Source: Phoronis australis
Lineage: Eukaryota; Phoronida; Phoronidae
Reading direction: 5' to 3'
DNA length: 62,000 nt
NCBI GenBank assembly: GCA_002633005.1
Contig: NMRA01000057.1
Span: 979,393-1,041,392, forward strand
Both the position numbers and the translations under genes were made by a program. How positions within the stretch are numbered: the stretch's first letter is position 1; every line of letters starts with the position of its first letter. Below, piece after piece: positions 11,305 through 23,512 of the stretch. The notes under the pieces are model-generated. The model did not search any database, was not told the DNA's origin, and saw only the letters and a list, made by a program, of their open reading frames with translations.

Positions 11305-12720
11305 ATTCCATATTGCACCGAAAGAGGTCGTTTGGTGCAAAGGTCATATAATTTTCAAAATGCTACTCCTCCTTCAGTTTTAAAGCTATCTTTTTCAAAT
11401 TCGGTGCACAGGTATAAGTCAAAATGACAATTTAAAATATTACTTTTCTAAGTAATCAGGTTATCCAATCAGGTGAAACAGGTCAAAGGTCACTAGGTGC
11501 AAACTAAAATTTTGAGCTAGGCACTTCAAATTGACAGATCTGATTGCCACATGTGAATCAAATCGGAATCCACAGTATCAGGTCATTTAGTGCAAACATG
11601 GGGTCATTAGGTGCATTTTTCTTCCGAAATTTTGACCTTTTCAATCAGCAAGTATTCTGATGTGTCAACCGTTAGACAACTGTGATTCTCAGCGTTAAAC
11701 ACATTTTCCATGGGCTTTGCAATAAATCTCCCAAAGATGCTTAAAATGCACCGGATAAGGTCAATTAGTGCAAAGGTCATGTAACGTTCAAAATGTTATA
11801 TCTCTTTCGTTTTAAAGGAATTCTTTTCAATTTCAGCGCACAGGTATAAGTCAACATGACAATTTAAAAAGTTACTTTTCTAAGCAATTGGGTCATCCAA
11901 TCAGGTTAAACAGGTCAAAGGTCATTAGGTGCAAACTAAAATTTTGAGCTAGGCACTTCAAATTCACAGTTCTGATTGGCACAGATAATTCAATTTGGAA
12001 TCCAAAGTTTCAGGTCATTTAGTGCAAACATGGGGTTATTAGGTGCATTTTTCTTCTGAAAATTTGACCTTTTCATTCTCCAAGTACACTGATGTGTCAA
12101 CCGTTAGACAACTGTGATTCTCAGCATTGAACACATTGTTCATGGGCTTTGCAATAATTCTCCTAAAGACGCTTATAATGCACCAGGTAGGGTCAATTAG
12201 TGCAAAGGTCAGTTAACGTTCAAAATGTTATATCTCTTTCGTTTTTCAAGGAATTCTTTTCAATTTCAGCACAGTAGTGTATGTCACCATGCCAATTGAA
12301 CAACCTACTTAACTACGCAATAGGCCTAACCAATCAGAAAAAATAGGTCAAAGGTCATTGAGTGCAAAATTAAAATTTTGAGCTAGAGACTTCAAAATTA
12401 CATATCTGTTTATTAAACGCGATTGAGTTTGAATTCTAAATTTTTGGGTCATTTGGTGTATCCATGGGTTCATTAGGTGCATTTTTCTTCTGAAAGTTTG
12501 ACCAATTCATTCATGTTGTATTCTTAAGTGCTTAGAGCAAAACATCTGTGATTCTTAGCATTAACTATACTTTAAATTGGTTGTACAATTATTCCCTCAC
12601 TGGGGATCATAATGCACCGGAAGAGGTCAGTTCGTGGAAAGGTCATCAAAACATTAACATGTAATTACTCCTACAATTTTAAAGAATTTCTTTTCATATT
12701 GGTAAACGGGGTTGCTGTCA
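11305..12720. repeat. Tandem repeat of about 433 bp, roughly three units
   Basis: The landmark ATGCACCGG...AGGTCA...GTGCAAAGGTCA recurs near 11305, 11745, 12178 and 12611, a spacing of about 433-440 bp. Each full unit contains AGGTCAAAGGTCA (11480-11492, 11912-11924, 12345-12357), many GTGCA words and the phrase AAAATTTTGAGCTAG. No long ORF is present. It fills the interior of the element at 11100-12797. Confidence 0.85.
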
Positions 12721-13272
12721 ATAACTTCCCGTAACAATTCCTTTAATACGCACGCGCAGAGTCCATTATTGTCACGCCGTGACAATAATCTTTCTAGTTT
12801 TACAGCTGTAATTTCTCTAGTTTGACTGGGGGCGAGCTGATAGCGTAATTTGGCAAAAAGGCAGTCATTGAAGTGATGAGCCTGCGAGGATGAAATGCAA
12901 ACTTATGGAACATAATTCATTAAATATGTGATATAAATCACTGTTTCCGTTTACTACGCGAAGATCTCTCGTCCCTAGTGCAAGTTTAACGTCTTGGGAA
13001 GGTTCACGGATCTCAGCACGGCGGTAACAGTTTCAGTGAAATATCATCGGGAACCGATTCAGGAAATAACCTGTGGCTGCATTACGTGTGCAGGGCACTT
13101 TTGACATATTTGCTTTGTGCTCGTAGAATGTGCATAATAACTACATATACATACACTGTAGCCTGCAACCCGTTGAAGACTGAAAACACAAATCACGCAA
13201 GACTTCGCGAGAGGTCGACATTTATTACAAGCAAAGCCACGTGACCACTGAGAAAGTTTATTCGCAGCGAAA

Positions 13273-13368
13273 TTCTTGTATCTACGGAAAGCACACCAGT
13301 ATTTTGGGCCTTCTGTTGTCTGTTGTTAACTCGACTGCGAGAGCGTGTGCTTTCCGTAGACGCAAGAA
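13273..13368. repeat. Inverted repeat with arms of about 24 bp
   Basis: TTCTTGTATCTACGGAAAGC pairs with GCTTTCCGTAGACGCAAGAA, with three mismatched central bases and about 50 bp of loop. Probably a short mobile-element remnant. Confidence 0.55.
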
Positions 13369-13756
13369 CCTCAAGAAAATGTGTAGATCACCCAGAACTT
13401 CACGAGATGTCCGTCGGCATGCATTGCAAGTGAAACATTTGACCACACTAACTTTACTCGCGAGACCCTTACAGAGTCTAGGAACCCAGGCTTTTGTTTT
13501 CGCTGTTTCAGTGAACGCTATAAAGCCGCAGTGAATTTCAACAGACTCCTTTCAGATATTTAGAAACTTTGACGTGGTTCAGTGAGGTTCACTGTCCAAC
13601 TGCCACAACATTTGTCAGAGGTTACTGTATTCACTGTTTTGCTTGATTTTCGCACTCAGGGTTGTAAAAACTCCATGAATCACAAACAACGACAATTATC
13701 AATTCTGTTGCCAACGTACCTTTTGATTGATTGCACGCACTGTATTTGGTACTCAC

Positions 13757-13930
13757 CTGCATCATCACGGGGCCTTCATTAGCCCAGGCAGGAGGTGGCC
13801 GTTGTTGTACATGAAAGGAGGGAGTGTGGTGGTGAAACTGGACCTGGTGTGATGGCGGTGGACCTGAAACACCCGGCTGTGGTGTGAGCTGTTGAAGGGC
13901 ACCGTCTACCTTGTTTATGGTATTCATAAT
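13757..13930 (-). CDS. Isolated exon encoding a Pro/Gln/His-rich peptide (product unrecognised)
   Basis: On the minus strand an acceptor (CGCTATTATAG) is followed by 174 bp, open in phase 0 throughout, ending at a perfect donor CAG|GTGAGT. The 58 codons begin IMNTINKVDGALQQL. They continue into a low-complexity part with PPPSHQVQFHHH and QQRPPPAWANE and end VMMQ. Length divisible by three, consensus splice sites and protein-like composition support a real exon of a minus-strand gene. I cannot place neighbouring exons. It could belong to a regulatory protein with a disordered Pro/Gln region, or to a retroelement ORF1. Family unknown. Confidence 0.5.
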
Positions 13931-14690
13931 CTATAATAGCGAGTTAAGATGAGCAGTACTTTGTGCCAAACTTGCAAAAATATGCATGTGTCCATAAATA
14001 ATCATGAAACACTAAATCGGTTATGGGACATGGTCTGGTGTCAAAAAACAACTTTCTCTACAGATTAATGGCAATGTCATTGAGTGTTTATCCTTAGCTG
14101 GAATTGAAGTTGGAAGCTCCCTCTGGCGTCCTATATACTTTGGCGGCTGTAACTAACCCGCCGTGACAACTACAAGCCAAGCCAGAACACTAAAGAGATG
14201 TTAGTTCTTCAGTTCCAAGCCTAAAAATCATTTCTAATCTGAGTACGGAACCATAGAGACCGATTTTATATCGGTAAGCGACCTAAATGAAAAGCTGGCA
14301 CCTTGTTTGATTCATTACAGAAATACCTGTGCGGGTGAACTAGCAAATGCAAACCACGCAAAAGATTTATGCACTTACAAAATAATCTATAAATCAAAAG
14401 TGAGAAAATCAATTCTGTTGGTGTGCGTCACCTGTGACCTGTCCATTTTGGGATATTATAGGAAATTTTACGATTACTGGCTCAATGAAATCCATGTTTG
14501 ATAGGAAATTTTATTCATAGGGAATGGATATTGATCAGGATGACCTGTTTTCAGGAATCCGCAACATGAATAATGCGATACAAAAAATATGCTGACTTTA
14601 TTTTCAACTTTCGCACTCGAGCGCCTGAAAAGGCATCGGATTTCCACGTCATGTTGGTTGGCAGTTCTCTGAGTCGACTCGTTGTCAAAC
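13931..14690. other. Gene-free stretch
   Basis: I see no supported gene, repeat or structured element here. Confidence 0.4.
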
Positions 14691-14699
14691 ATAGGACTG

Positions 14700-15417
14700 T
14701 TTCCTTAAAGAGTTTGGTTCACAGCTATTTAGTTGTAGTTAATATGTATACACATGTGTTGACTGTTAATAAAGATTGCTTATAAACCACATTTCTTTTT
14801 ATTTCATACCCCATATTCTTCCATTATTCGTTTAAAACATGCTCCCACTTCCCCACAAAATTTTGAGAACAGAAAATTTTCAACTTCGGCTATCTTCGGA
14901 AACACGTCACATCAGGAACACATCAGGAATTCCTGACCCGATCACTGCCGAGTCTGTCCATAAGTTTGTACTCTTGGCTGGGACTATCTGGCACAAATGG
15001 AATCGGGTATCAATGAACTTGAACACGAAAAAACAATAATAATAATAATTTCCTGTGACTCTAGACCACGTCGGACATGATAATAATTTTCCCTGTCGTC
15101 CGTACATAGACTATCCGTTTTTATTACTTTTATAGTTTGGTTTTCACTTGCCGTCCTTATTGAAGTTTGTACATGTACTATGTCAGTTTGCCTCCTTCAG
15201 TTATGTGCCGTTTTGTGGTGTGTTCTTTTGTATTGCACTGCCTTGCATTGTACTGCTTTATGTTGTGTTGATTTGTACGTGTGATTACTCTTATGATTAA
15301 TTTGTGTTAAATAAACAAATCAATCAGTAAATATATCAACTGATTATTCTGACAAAGTGATTGTATCGACTATTAAATTTAGCATCGATATTTTTGGCAT
15401 TCAAAGCAATCGTGACA
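14700..15417 (+). repeat. Repeat copy 1 (direct)
   Basis: Nearly identical to 15786-16491, from TTCACAGCTATTTAG to GCAATCGTGACA. It ends exactly at the single N at 15418. It carries a (AAT)n tract near 15036. Confidence 0.85.
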
Positions 15418-15504
15418 NCACAAGACCATGCGCATATGTGTCACATTTCAGAGAATTAATTGGCAAAAGTTGCATAATAAACCCATTCTAACAAACAGAA
15501 AGCT

Positions 15505-15789
15505 TCCATTTGTGCCAGATAGTCCCAGTACAAACCTATGGACAGACTCGGCAGTGATCGGGTCCGCTTCCGGACGTGACGTGTTTCCGAAGATAGCCGA
15601 AGTTGAAAATTTTCTGTTCTCGAAATTTTGTGAGGAAGTGGGAGCGTGTTTTAAACGAATAATAGAAGAATATGGGGTGTGAAATAAAAAGAAATGTGGT
15701 TTATAAGCAATCTTTATTAACAGTCAGCACATGTGTATACATATCAACTACAAATAAATAGCTGTGAATCGACCTCTTTAAAGAGGTCG
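15505..15789 (-). repeat. Repeat copy 2 (inverted, partial)
   Basis: Reverse complement of the first part of copies 1 and 3. It meets copy 3 at the palindrome CGACCTCTTTAAAGAGGTCG (15770-15789). In + orientation it holds an open frame to 15682 ending KRIIEEYGV. Copies 1 and 3 carry the same frame on their minus strand, so this may be the tail of a duplicated gene or element; no family is recognised. Confidence 0.8.
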
Positions 15790-16491
15790 ATTCACAGCTA
15801 TTTAGTTGTAGTTAATATGTATACACATGTGCTGACTGTTAATAAAGTTTGCTTGTAAACCACATTTCTTTTTATTTCATATCCCATATTCTTCCATTAT
15901 TCGTTTAAAACACGCTCCCACTTCCCCACAAAATTTTGAGAACAGAAAATTTTCAACTTCGGCTATCTTCGGAAACACGTCACATTAGGAACACATCAGG
16001 AATTCCTGACCCGATCACTGCCGAGTCTGTCCATAAGTTTGTACTCTTGGCTGGGACTATCTGGCACAAATGGAATCGGGTATCAATGACCTTGAGCACG
16101 AAAAAACAATAATAATAATAATTTCCTGTGACTCTAGACCACGTCGGACATGATAATAGTTTTCCCTGTCGTCCGTACATAGACTGTCCGTTTTTATTAC
16201 TTTTATAGTTTGGTTTTCACTTGCCGTCCTTATTGAAGTTTGTACATGTACTATGTCAGTTTGCCTCCTGCAGTTATGTGCCGTTTTGTGGTGTGTTCTT
16301 TTGTATTGCACTGCCTTGCATTGTACTGCTTTATGTTGTGTTGATTTGTACGTGTGATTACTCTTATGATTAATTTGTGTTAAATAAACAAATCAATCAG
16401 TAAATATATCAACTGATTATTCTGACAAAGTGATTGTATCGACTATTAAATTTAGCATCGATATTTTTGGCATTCAAAGCAATCGTGACAA
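15786..16491 (+). repeat. Repeat copy 3 (direct)
   Basis: Near-identical to copy 1 and head to head with copy 2, giving a large inverted repeat. It continues into unique sequence at CAACGAGGG, whereas copy 1 stops at an N. Confidence 0.85.
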
Positions 16492-17739
16492 CGAGGGAAA
16501 TTTCTAAGAAATTTGGACAACGCCGTAATGACACAGTGATTTGCAAGAAACGGGTATTTTTTAAAATTTGAGTGAAGAGCCTTATTAAAAGTGACAAAGT
16601 GCATAGCAAGATAAAACCATCCTACCGATTAGTGAACAGGTGTAGGTGAAATATTACCAAGTGAGGTTTTAGTATTTATTGCGCTGGAGTTATAAAGTTG
16701 GCGCTCTACCTTCATTTTGTTAAGATATTAATATGACATTTACAAGTGATCCAGGAATTTCCAATACAGATTAGTGAAAATTATGTGGTGCATGGAGATC
16801 AAGGACTGTTTTCCCTATAAGTTTCTCATACTGTAGACGAAGAGCAAAATTTCCTTATATAATATTTTGCGAAAAATTTGCAAAATAAAGGAATTGCTAG
16901 CTGCCTTAAGTGAAAGCCGTAGTCATATCTTACCATTGCAAATTACAATGAACGTGTGTAGGCTACACTATAAAATGTTTTGAATTGTACAACACTACGT
17001 TAAGATATATTTGTTACAATAATAAGCACATTCCACATACCTGTCCGTGTCTGTGCTCAGGTAAACTACTGCTCAAAAAAGGTACCACAGTATCACCACT
17101 CAAAAAACGAGCACTATGTGGCCATCCGATAGAGGTCAGGGAACGGCTAGGCAACGATTGGTTGCGCTTGTGGAGCCTACGTCAGCGCAGCAAGCAATCT
17201 TTTCATTGACTTTGTGCGCTAGTAACTGAAAAAGCCCGTATGTTATTTTGACTGCAATGCCTTTATTTCCAGAGAATGACGGGAATATACAACAGACATG
17301 ACAGTCAACTGGAGAATTTTCCATTACACCACTGAGATTCCTTTTGCCCTCATACAATTTTTAATGCCTATTCACCACGTCCTTTGTATTCAAGCTACAG
17401 CATGAAGCGGAAAGGTAATCGCAGCACTGTGGTGGTTGTTTCAACACCAAAATCATAGGTTTTTCTGACATTTGCAATGAGTTACAGCCTGAAATGTCGA
17501 AAGTACGGGTTTGGCGACATTTTATATATTACAAAATAACTAAAAACGGTAATTTGGGTTCACCTTGACAAGAGCCATTTACCAAACATTTTTATACATT
17601 TATTGCCCAGAAAATAGTACGTTTATTGATTTTAAATAAATTTCATACTGTTTTCGTCATTTTACTTTCAACATTCAGATTTACTTTAATTATTTTGTTT
17701 CTTACAGGGCTGCTATCTTTTGATTTTATGTTTATACTT
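16492..17739. other. Gene-free stretch
   Basis: AT-rich. No recognisable exon or repeat. Confidence 0.4.
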
Positions 17740-18339
17740 TAAGTGCCAAAACAGTGAAGCGCTCTCTCGTAGGCCTCGCGGTAGACCAATGCTCGTAACA
17801 GGATGAAAGGCTGGGATTTGGAGCCACGTCTGTGACATGATATCGTAGAGATTGTGATCGAGGGCGATACCGGGTGAGCTCCTGGGTGAATGAGCAAATG
17901 AAAGGCCACACAGGGCTCCACAAATGGCGCTACCAGCATCAGAGGACGGCTTCTGTATCATACAGACTATACGTGATGCTGCCTGGGGCATCTTGTGCAT
18001 GTGTGTCCATACACTGAGCACCCGTCCTTGCGGGCAGGCACTGAGGCTCGCTGGCCATGGCCTGGTTGAGCACAGTGGTGGCAGGTGGGAAGATCCGCCG
18101 TCTTGATGGGTTGTGTTGAGGTTTAGATGTCGGCCGTCGATTACCCCGTCGGGAACTGCTGACGACGTCGACTGCATGCGCATCGACCAGGCGAGAGACA
18201 GCTTGCTTGCCAAACTCCTTCACTTCTATGAGGCAAAGCGTCTCCTCGAGTGTCATGTTCTTGTTGTGTTGCCGAGTAGGTCCATTTGGGCGTCAGGCTC
18301 TCACAGCCAACACGATAGAGCATCCCGATCGAAGGATGA

Positions 18340-20560
18340 CATCTATATAGGCCTAGTTGACAGTGGCGCTGCATGAGGGACACAGGAGCTCAGATGCCGA
18401 CCTGGCCCCAGAGTTGGACACCGAAGGCCCGGATGGGTTCGTCTTGTTCTTGGCGCTTGTTGTGGAGTGCTACTCGTGCTACCATGGTATTTTTCTCCCA
18501 CACATCGAGGTGACGAATGACCTCCATGATGGCATCTACGGGAGATCTGTGAGAGTTCCAACTTTGTTGCGTGGCATGTTGTCTTCTGAGGGACTCCTCG
18601 CAACACTTGTATGAACTAACAACGTGACGTTAACCAGGCGGATTATGTGTTCATCAAGTTGTATATTACGGTGTTTATTGTAGGCAGGGCAAATCTCTAC
18701 CAGATGTTGAGGAGTCTCGGCCTCCAAGCCACAGTTGGGACCAAATGAACATGCCATGTGACCTGTGATGTTACAGTGTCGAGCTACACGTAGGTTGCAG
18801 TGTCCAGTAATAACCTGGATCAGCTGCCTTATAGCAAGCCTATCTTAACATAAGTTTCCTTGAACCTTTTCGTTCAATAGGACTTGGAAAAAGTTGTTTC
18901 GTTTGTCTGCTGGAGGATAGCTTTCTCCATGCATCTTCGGGTAGTTTGAGCACCCAGTGTCTTACCTTTGCACTGCAGCACCTATAGGCAACTGGTATGC
19001 AAGGTTCTGGTAAAAAAAGGGTGAACTTGTTCCTTCTTTTGCAAGGTTATCAGCAGCTTCGTTACCGACAATGCCAACATATGGGCTTTAGCCAGTTCAC
19101 CTGGACAATTCCACTAGCTGATAGGTGGTTAACCTCGTTTACACAGACCTGGACACAACGGGAGTCGATCTTGGACTTACATGTAGTTAGAGCTTTGATA
19201 TCTGCTTGGCTGTCTGAGAGTATGAACAGTTCCTTGTTGTCAAGGACTGCTTCATGCTCCCTTGCCAGTTGGGCAGCCTGGAGGACTGTAACGGTGTTAC
19301 CCAATGAGATCTAGCTTTCTTTGTCGGCGCCTTCAAGGTCTGTAAAGTAGATTCCTGACCAAGAATTCTGTTGTCAAGTTTAGAGCCATCAGTGTAACAA
19401 ACGCACTGCTGGTCATTGAAATCAACGATTTCGTGATCATCTCTGTGTAAAAATTGTGTCTGTGATTTCGGGTCGTCACTAAAACATCACTTGACATAAT
19501 TGCCAAAAGTGTTCCAGTTTCTGACAGTAGCCTGTTGCAAACATTAATATGGCTCTTGTGAGCAACAGTATCAGTGATTCGCACATCACTCCACTGCCCA
19601 TTACACCTCGTAAGGTAAGCTGCAATCACAGCTTTACCGCTGAGGTAAATATGCAAGGGTGACAAACCAATAAGCAATTCCATTGGAGCTGTAGGTGTCC
19701 CCGGAAAAGCAGAAGTAACACACAAGCAAGCTTAACGCTGTATTTGTGCCAGTTTAGTTCTAACAGTGCTCTTTTCAAGATATATGTTATCCATATTGAT
19801 GCCGCGAAAGCTAACATCAGTCTGATAACACCAATGTAGATCCTGAGAGAATTCTTGGAGGAGGGTCCCACGTTTTACCCCTCACTCGGCTACACCTTAC
19901 CCGGGGTCGCCTTGGCCTTGATTATATTGTCCATCATGTGAGGTGTCCAAGTAACACCTACATATGTAGGTGACTTTTTCTCGAGGTGGGAGTTCAGTAC
20001 CATAGAGCTTTAATAGTCTTACATTCCACTTCCGCTTCCAGGTGAACATCACCACTGTTTTACTTCTATTGACTTCCAATCCAACTGTCTCGGTCCATCT
20101 GGTAGTAATATTAAGTGCCTTCTGGACAATGCTGCGGCATGTGCAAGCATCAACATTTGACACACAGAAGACAATGTCATCAGCGTAGGCATGTGCAACT
20201 AGACCTTGCCCAATGTTAGCCAACAGCTGCCTTAACACGCAGTCCATGATCATATTGAAGAGTGCAGGTGAAAGCGGTACCACCTTGTGGAGTACCTCTA
20301 GTGAGACGGACAGTCCCACTAGCTCCTTCAAGCTTAGCTGTTTCAGTCTGACTGCTCAGTATACTTCAGCTTATAAGCCCTTTGTCAATCCAAAGTTGAA
20401 CAAGTGCATTACAGATAGCCACATGTTTAATGTAGTTGAAGGCACTAACAATGTCAATGAAACTGCCAAGAGCAAATGTTTTATTGTATACAGCATTTTC
20501 AGACTGTCTGACAAGGTGATGAAGAGCAGTCTTTATAGAAAATCGGACTGGTTAGGTGCA
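18340..20560 (-). pseudogene. Decayed non-LTR retrotransposon with reverse transcriptase and RNase H
   Basis: Read on the minus strand. Near 20450-20520 is LGSFIDIVSAFNYIKHV, the palm A motif with the usual AFD changed to AFN. At about 20300 is RGTPQGG, then a frameshift, then ALFNMIMDC and HAYADDIVFCV (the catalytic YADD, near 20170-20200). Further on are CYTDGSKLDN (near 19380) and ILSDSQADIKAL (near 19210), the first two acidic motifs of a fused RNase H. Then comes FGPNCGLEAETPQHLVEICP (near 18710-18750), a C-terminal zinc-finger-like motif. This order fits I/R1/Tad-like clades of LINEs that keep RNase H. Several frameshifts and stops show it is dead. The sequence down to about 17740 may be its 3' region. 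Confidence 0.8.
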
Positions 20561-23455
20561 GGCATCTGCTTTCGGCTCCGTGATATCTGTTTTACACCGG
20601 GATTCCAATGTTGTTGGAACACCGTGAGTATGGGGGATCGTTACGATTGAAGTAAACTGAACAGAAATTATAACCAAGTTTGATGGTTTTGTTGCTAGCG
20701 TGGACTATCGCCCACCATTCTAAAAGTACGGAAAACCAATTAACATTAACATTAACAAAGCAACTTCTTTTTATCACAATGTTCGTCGGTTTGAAAAAAG
20801 GCTTTATTTCTGCACTTGTGGACAGTTATATTTCATGTCATCACTTTCCCTTGATCTTGATCTTGATATTCGGCTAAAACGTGTCAGCAGTGACACTAAA
20901 AGCGAATATTGTTTTTCATTCCACAAAGTTGTCACGTGATTTCCAGACAAAAATCAAGTATAATTAACCATTACATGAGCTTTCTAAAAAACACAGCCGA
21001 CCTCCTTAAGAGGGTATATCAGCATTACCTATCAACGCAGACAGGGTGCAAAACATTGTATGGCGCATATGATCTTCCGCCCAATAGTAGTTGCTGATCA
21101 ACGCTTTGAAAATCGAATGGTTTGTTTGTGATGGTGGACTTCATGGCGCTTGGGCGACAAGTTGTGCCAGACCATTGAAGGGGGTGACAGATGAATTCGA
21201 CTTAGCCAAACTCGCCCACCCCCAGGTTGCCACCACTTCTTACGTCATTCGGTCGTCGCCAATATTTCGACCTACGGCCTGTTTGATTCTAAAACATCGG
21301 CTTCATCAACCTTTGTTAAAATTCACCGAAAATTCAAATTTTTTGGCAAATTTGCGAAAATCATCGACTCAAAGTTTAAAATTTGAGATTGATCTTCCCG
21401 TGTTTCAACCTTCATCAAAATTCTGAAAATTCGCTTTTTTACAAGATTTGTTTATTATAGTTCATGTAATTACTCACTCTCGTTCATGGATGTATTTCCA
21501 TGTCAAATGATGTCGTATGGATTGCGCAAGCTATTGTTTACTTTGCGAGACCCATGCGATAGGCGCAAGTGCGTCGCATGGTTATCACCTGTGGGACGCT
21601 AGCACCTTTTTCCTTTGTTGTGTCTGTGTTGGATGTAACAATACAGGTCGCACGGATATCGTCCCTTGGGCGCACATCAATCTGTATGTCTTCCTCGACA
21701 CCGCTTAATCTTAGGCTTGTACTTTTGCGTAAGATTGAATGCACTGTTGATAATGTCATGTGGGTCCCTAAAATAGCCAAATTTGGCTACAGTTAGAACC
21801 TCGTATCTCAGAAATGCTTGTTGAGATTTAAATGAACTTTCAGACAATATGCTGTATGTACTGTTCTCCAAAAAATGGGCGGGAAAATAAAATCGTATCT
21901 TAGGCCATTCAATCTTACGCTTGTATTTGACGGGCACAAAAATACAAGCGTAACTAAATTAAGAGCATAAAAATACGAGCGTATAGCTTCTTCAGAGCTT
22001 ACAGATTACGGTCCTAGAACACGAGCAAAGTCTAGCTCGCAATTCAGAGCGTAATTAAGGGTGATAATTTCCCGCAAGCGGCCCGACGATACTCGTAATC
22101 CAACTATGTACCACGATTTAAAGCCTGTTACAAAAACCAAACAAAACTACCTGTATCGTCCGAAACCTAAAGCATCTTTTTGTTAATATATATAAATATT
22201 GCATTTCGTGTTTTGAAAATGGTCCCCACAAAACTTTTCTCAAGGAATCCAATTCCAAAAGACAAACACTGCCAAAGATCGCCAGGTTCAGTTCACGAAG
22301 TCATCACTAATGCTTCACAGAAAACGACCTTGGATGGGAGCGTCTGATAAACAGGCATTTGGACTGCATGACAGTGGCTCTTGCACACTATAAATACATT
22401 TCATGCTTACATCCACAGATAAATTGAAGAAAATTACCATACATTTTCGGCTTCTCAGTTATTACGGTTGAAGCCTTCATGAGTAGGATGTCCTGCCGCT
22501 AGATGTCACTGTCCGTAACACAAGGTTATACCAAAAGGAGTGCACAAGTACTTCAACACTCCTTGGTTATACCTACGACTGAGCCTGTAAGCACCATCGT
22601 CCCTGTTCAGAAGATTACGCTGTTGTAAATTGCCAACCGACTCCTTGATTCTTTTGCATAAACAATAGATTATGAAGTACCAGGTGCCTTGAAATGAGGA
22701 AAGTTTCTGATGAACATTATATTTTAAAGATTATTTTTGTATCATTCCGTAATTATGATTCACCTATTGTTTTGTCTATTTGTTCACGTAAAGGCCTTCT
22801 TGCATTTCAAAGGGCATCGATGACTTTCAGTGTCTACTCAGTGAGGAACTTAGGAATGTCCGTCAAAAATTCTCCGTGATATTTGAAACACAGTTGGTTC
22901 TCGTCAAATGCTAGGCAAAGTAGAGTACATCTTCGATTTCATAGAAAAATTGTGACATTTCAGGTATAGATTGTTTGGGTCGACGCAAGTGACAGAGTGA
23001 ACATGTTAATGTCATAAACTGGAAAATTTTTAAAGGTATTCTATTAAGAACTTCAGAAATTTAAAATTTTTCAAGTGAGATGCAATCTGGGACACTCGAT
23101 CAAAATGCTCTTAAATACGCTCATAATCCTTAATAACAAGGCTGACACCGTTATTACCGGAATATTGTTAGCTGTTGGAGTGTCAGAGACACGCAGGTTA
23201 ATAACTTTCTGGTATCATAACAATCTAAATGATTCATGAGTGGAGTTTATTTATTAAGAAAATCAATTTTACGTGCGCCATCGTCAACAATGCAGCACAA
23301 TGGAAACGTTGTTCATCTTATTTATTATTCCATGAGGTTTTCAAAATTATATAGCTTCCACTTTTGAAAAAATCCAACGAATTTTGAATTCTAGAAATAG
23401 TTCACCTCCACAAAAGGCTAGACTATGTCCGATGAACGCGGAGCATTTCAGGTTG

Positions 23456-23512
23456 ATTATGTGATTCACAAGGCATTATGTGATTCACAAGGCATTATGT
23501 GATTCACAAGGC
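23456..23512. repeat. Tandem repeat, three copies of 19 bp
   Basis: Three exact copies of ATTATGTGATTCACAAGGC. The unit contains the palindrome GTGATTCAC. Confidence 0.95.

Larger units (their letters stand above)
11100..12797. mobile_element. Helitron/Helentron-like non-autonomous element with internal tandem repeats
   Basis: The ends carry ACTCTGCGCGTG (11106-11117) and its inverted match ACGCGCAGAGT (12752-12762). The left end also forms a perfect 10-bp hairpin (11105-11130). Near the right end is a perfect 11-bp stem ATTATTGTCAC/GTGACAATAAT (12765-12789), followed by CTTTCTAG and then T. A 3' palindrome a few bases before CTRR with a T in the flank is the classical Helitron 3' end. Short subterminal inverted repeats at both ends resemble the Helentron variant. 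No Rep or helicase coding is present. The exact 5' boundary is uncertain. Confidence 0.55.

Noticed and set aside
17713-18256. Open frames of 105-166 codons at 17713-18256
   Set aside because: They overlap in several frames at the 3' side of the decayed retrotransposon, lack splice signals and show no family features.
18140-20650. Host genes on the plus strand opposite the retrotransposon
   Set aside because: Plus-strand frames here are shadows of the minus-strand reverse transcriptase/RNase H sequence.
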